Shown here piece by piece: positions 61,368 through 64,000 of a stretch of DNA of 64,000 nt. This stretch comes from Roseicyclus mahoneyensis. GTDB taxonomy: Bacteria; Pseudomonadota; Alphaproteobacteria; Rhodobacterales; Rhodobacteraceae. Under the pieces are notes generated by a model, which saw nothing but the letters and a program-made list of their open reading frames with translations, made no database searches and was not told the origin of the DNA. How positions within the stretch are numbered: position 1 is the first letter of the stretch; each line of letters begins with the position of its first letter. The DNA is taken from NCBI RefSeq assembly GCF_003148775.1, contig NZ_QGGW01000003.1, positions 186,001 through 250,000 of the forward strand. Direction: 5' to 3'. A program made the position numbers and the translations under genes.

Positions 61368-63389
61368 ATGAGCGACCTGCGCAAGATCATCATTGACGGC
61401 CATGAGGTCGAGGTGGATCCCGCCATGACCCTGATTCAGGCCTGCGAGGTCGCCGGCATCGAGATCCCGCGGTTTTGCTACCATGAGCGACTGTCCATCG
61501 CCGGCAACTGCCGGATGTGCCTTGTCGAGGTCGTGGGCGGTCCGCCCAAGCCCACCGCGTCTTGCGCGATGCAGGTCAAGGATCTGCGCCCCGGCCCCGA
61601 GGGGCAGCCGCCTGTCGTCAAGACCAACTCGCCCATGGTCAAGAAGGCCCGCGAGGGCGTGATGGAGTTCTTGCTGATCAACCATCCGCTCGATTGCCCG
61701 ATTTGCGATCAGGGCGGCGAATGCGACCTGCAAGATCAGGCGATGGCCTATGGCGTCGATTTCTCGCGCTACCGCGAACCCAAGCGGGCGGCCGACAACA
61801 TGGACCTCGGCCCGCTGGTCGGCACTGCGATGACGCGCTGTATTTCGTGCACCCGCTGCGTTCGCTTCATCACCGAGGTCGCGGGCGTGCCCGAGATGGG
61901 CCAGACCGGCCGCGGCGAAGACAGCGAGATCACGAGCTATCTGGGCCAGACGCTGGCCTCCGAGTTGCAGGGCAACATCGTCGATCTGTGCCCGGTGGGT
62001 GCGCTGACGTCCAAGCCCTATGCCTTCACCGCGCGGCCATGGGAACTGACCAAGACCGAATCCATCGACGTGATGGATGGGCTGGGGTCCAACATCCGCA
62101 TTGACACCAAGGGGCGCGAGGTCATGCGCATCTTGCCGCGCAACCATGACGGCGTGAACGAGGAATGGCTGTCAGACAAGTCGCGCTATGTCTGGGACGG
62201 CTTGCGCCGCCAGCGACTTGACCGGCCCTATATCCGCGAAAACGGCAAGTTGCGCGCGGCCACCTGGCCCGAAGCGCTGGAGCTTGCGGGGCGCAAGATG
62301 AAAGGGGCGGTGAAGCTTGCGGGGTTGATCGGCGATCTGGTCCCCACCGAGGCCGCATTTTCGCTCAAGCAGTTGGTCGAGGGGCAAGGCGGGGTCGTCG
62401 AATGCCGCACCGATGGGGCGAAACTGCCTGTGGGCAACCGGTCTGCCTATGTCGGCACGGCCTCGATCGAGGATATCGACGCCGCGAAATACATCATGCT
62501 GATCGGCACCAACCCGCGTGCCGAGGCCCCGGTGCTGAATGCACGAATCCGCAAGGCATGGCTGAAGGGCGCGCAAGTAGGCCTGATCGGTGCGGCGGTC
62601 GATCTGACCTATGACGTCGCCCATATGGGCACCGACCGCAAGGCCCTTGCCGACCTCGCCGCCCGTGAGTTCGGTGCGGTCAGGGATGTGCCGTCTATCG
62701 TGATCGTGGGGCAGGGCGCGCTCCGCGAGGCCGATGGCGCGGCGGTTCTGGCCCATGCCCAAGCCGTGGCGGAAAAGACCGGCTCGGGCCTATTGATCTT
62801 GCACACCGCCGCTGGCCGCGTCGGCGCGATGGACGTTGGCGCGACCTGCGAGGGTGGTTTGACCGCCGCGGTCGAGGGCGCGGATGTGATCTACAACCTT
62901 GGCGCCGACGAGGTCGACATCGCGCCGGGCGCATTCGTGATCTATCAGGGCAGCCATGGCGACCGGGGCGCGCATCGGGCCGACCTGATCCTGCCTTCCG
63001 CCGCATGGACCGAGGAACAGGGTCTTTTCGTCAATACCGAAGGCCGCCCGCAACTGGCGCTGCGTGCAGGCTTCCCGCCGGGCGAGGCCAAGGAAAACTG
63101 GGCCATTTTGCGCGCGCTCTCGCCCGAACTGGGCTTGACGCAGCCCTGGAGCACGCTGGCCGAGTTGCGGCGTGCCATGGTCAAGGCCGTGCCGCATCTG
63201 GCGATGGTGGACGAGGTGCCGGAAAACGCATGGCAGGCCATGCCGACGGGCGCCCTTGGCAACGCCGATTTCGTCCTTGCCGTTACCGATCATTACCTGA
63301 CCAACCCGATCACCCGGGCATCGGGGCTGATGGCCGACCTTTCCGCGCGGGCCAAGGCGCGCGCCGAGACCAGGATCGCGGCGGAGTAG
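61368..63389 (+). CDS. nuoG: NADH-quinone oxidoreductase subunit G
   Basis: 673-aa 75-kDa subunit. N-terminal [2Fe-2S] site [20 protein letters not shown]5 region [18 protein letters not shown]4 region [16 protein letters not shown] with a later Cys in DLCPVGAL. The C-terminal molybdopterin-like domain is present but without cofactor motifs, as usual. Length normal for alphaproteobacteria. Confidence 0.96.
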   Translation: MSDLRKIIIDGHEVEVDPAMTLIQACEVAGIEIPRFCYHERLSIAGNCRMCLVEVVGGPPKPTASCAMQVKDLRPGPEGQPPVVKTNSPMVKKAREGVMEFLLINHPLDCPICDQGGECDLQDQAMAYGVDFSRYREPKRAADNMDLGPLVGTAMTRCISCTRCVRFITEVAGVPEMGQTGRGEDSEITSYLGQTLASELQGNIVDLCPVGALTSKPYAFTARPWELTKTESIDVMDGLGSNIRIDTKGREVMRILPRNHDGVNEEWLSDKSRYVWDGLRRQRLDRPYIRENGKLRAATWPEALELAGRKMKGAVKLAGLIGDLVPTEAAFSLKQLVEGQGGVVECRTDGAKLPVGNRSAYVGTASIEDIDAAKYIMLIGTNPRAEAPVLNARIRKAWLKGAQVGLIGAAVDLTYDVAHMGTDRKALADLAAREFGAVRDVPSIVIVGQGALREADGAAVLAHAQAVAEKTGSGLLILHTAAGRVGAMDVGATCEGGLTAAVEGADVIYNLGADEVDIAPGAFVIYQGSHGDRGAHRADLILPSAAWTEEQGLFVNTEGRPQLALRAGFPPGEAKENWAILRALSPELGLTQPWSTLAELRRAMVKAVPHLAMVDEVPENAWQAMPTGALGNADFVLAVTDHYLTNPITRASGLMADLSARAKARAETRIAAE

Positions 63390-63394
63390 GGCCC

Positions 63395-63799
63395 GTGACG
63401 CGGGGCCGCAGTGGTCTGCTGGCCCTTGCGGGCCTCTGCGCCGTTGCTGCCTGCACGGCCCCAGAGGGGCCGCGCCCCGGCAGCATGCCGCCCGCCAGCT
63501 ATGACGGTGTCCAGACCCGGCTTCTGGACGATGATCTGGTCAATTTCCGGGTCCAGATGACGGGTGTGGCGACCCGCGACGACTTGGACGCTTACGCCCG
63601 CTGCGCGGCTGCGCAATACGCCCTCATCCGTGGCTTCGGCTTTGCGCGACATGTCCGCACGAATGTGCAGGAACAGGGTGGCGTTTGGGTCGCAGATGCG
63701 GTTTACACCATTTCGCCGGCGCTCCCTCGGGGGTTGCAGACGCTCGACGCCGAAGTCGTGGCGGCCGCATGTGCCGATCAGGGGATACCGACGGTTTAG
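63395..63799 (+). CDS. Small lipoprotein C in nuo operon, 134 aa
   Basis: GTG start 5 bases after nuoG. Lipobox VAACT (Cys20). The mature domain [44 protein letters not shown] and [34 protein letters not shown] matches a conserved protein I associate with the nuoG-nuoH gap in Rhodobacterales. Two Cys in the mature part. Same layout as lipoprotein B. Function unknown. Confidence 0.78.
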   Translation: MTRGRSGLLALAGLCAVAACTAPEGPRPGSMPPASYDGVQTRLLDDDLVNFRVQMTGVATRDDLDAYARCAAAQYALIRGFGFARHVRTNVQEQGGVWVADAVYTISPALPRGLQTLDAEVVAAACADQGIPTV

Positions 63800-63809
63800 G
63801 GAACGACCC

Positions 63810-64000
63810 ATGGACGGTTTCTTTTCGACCACGCTGGGACTGATGACGATCATGGCGGCGCAGAGCCTTCTGGTGCTCGGCTTTGTCATGATCAGCTTGT
63901 TGTTCCTCGTTTACGGTGATCGCAAGATCTGGGCCGCCGTGATGATGCGGCGCGGCCCGAACGTCGTGGGCATTTTCGGCCTGCTGCAGACGGTGGCCGA
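63810..64000 (+). CDS. nuoH: NADH-quinone oxidoreductase subunit H, 5' part
   Basis: First 63 codons of NuoH (ND1), cut by the window end. First TM helix ([28 protein letters not shown]) then the conserved [24 protein letters not shown], which lines the quinone tunnel entry. Starts 11 bases after lipoprotein C. The remaining nuoI-nuoN genes should lie beyond the window. Confidence 0.93.
   Translation, partial: MDGFFSTTLGLMTIMAAQSLLVLGFVMISLLFLVYGDRKIWAAVMMRRGPNVVGIFGLLQTVA

Overview
The window is about 64 kb of GC-rich chromosome. Gene content and order fit an alphaproteobacterium of the Rhodobacteraceae (Rhodobacterales). The evidence is the nuo operon with its Rhodobacterales accessory genes (DUF5337, DUF5333, extended NuoE), the phaZ/phaC/phaP/phaR cluster, the PhaR-type CTGC/GCAG operators, ThyX, and the yajC-secD-secF cluster. 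No rRNA, tRNA, CRISPR array, intact IS or prophage was seen. One short AT-rich block (about 600-1600) looks laterally acquired. Genes are tightly packed, with many ATGA or TGATG overlaps.

Layout. 1-1.6 kb: a small conserved protein, then an AT-rich TylF-like methyltransferase flanked by hairpins. 1.6-9.5 kb: thyX, a glyoxalase-family gene, DUF1194, the yajC-secD-secF-TSUP-Mth938 cluster, a rod-shaped structured RNA that folds like 6S RNA, a DUF2177 membrane protein, a cold-shock protein and an ArsC-like protein. 9.5-12.1 kb (minus strand): a complete bufferin operon, bufA-bufB-bufC-bufD, that is, a RiPP-type copper metallophore precursor with its MNIO maturase and partners. 12.4-19 kb: a B12-binding regulator-like protein behind overlapping palindromes, an alcohol dehydrogenase, thrS, a hydrolase and a periplasmic protein. 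19-24 kb: the polyhydroxyalkanoate cluster, with phaZ divergent from phaC, then phaP and phaR under PhaR-type operators.

24-36.3 kb (minus strand): a polyamine/amine catabolism region. In transcription order it holds an ABC uptake system (ATPase, binding protein, two permeases), a glutamine-synthetase-like ligase, a class I amidotransferase, a second gamma-glutamylpolyamine synthetase-like ligase, an unknown membrane-anchored protein, a PuuB-like oxidase, and two PLP aminotransferases. 36.4-38.5 kb: a PhnD-like protein, a TerB-like protein and a PhzF-like isomerase.

38.7-50.2 kb (plus strand): the leucine/isovalerate (liu) degradation operon. It runs ivd, three small secreted proteins, mccB, an N-terminal-Cys protein, mccA, a GST, HMG-CoA lyase and methylglutaconyl-CoA hydratase, then a quinone reductase and an acyl-CoA synthetase. 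A good promoter with an overlapping TetR-type operator precedes ivd. Leucine carbon released as acetyl-CoA and acetoacetate could feed the PHA cycle encoded 15 kb away.

50.3-64 kb (plus strand): the respiratory complex I (nuo) operon from nuoA to a truncated nuoH. Between the core subunits lie about ten accessory genes. Most striking are a sulfotransferase gene translationally wedged between nuoC and nuoD, and a helix-hairpin-helix-like module present three times in a row: as a C-terminal extension of NuoE, and on two membrane-anchored proteins just downstream.
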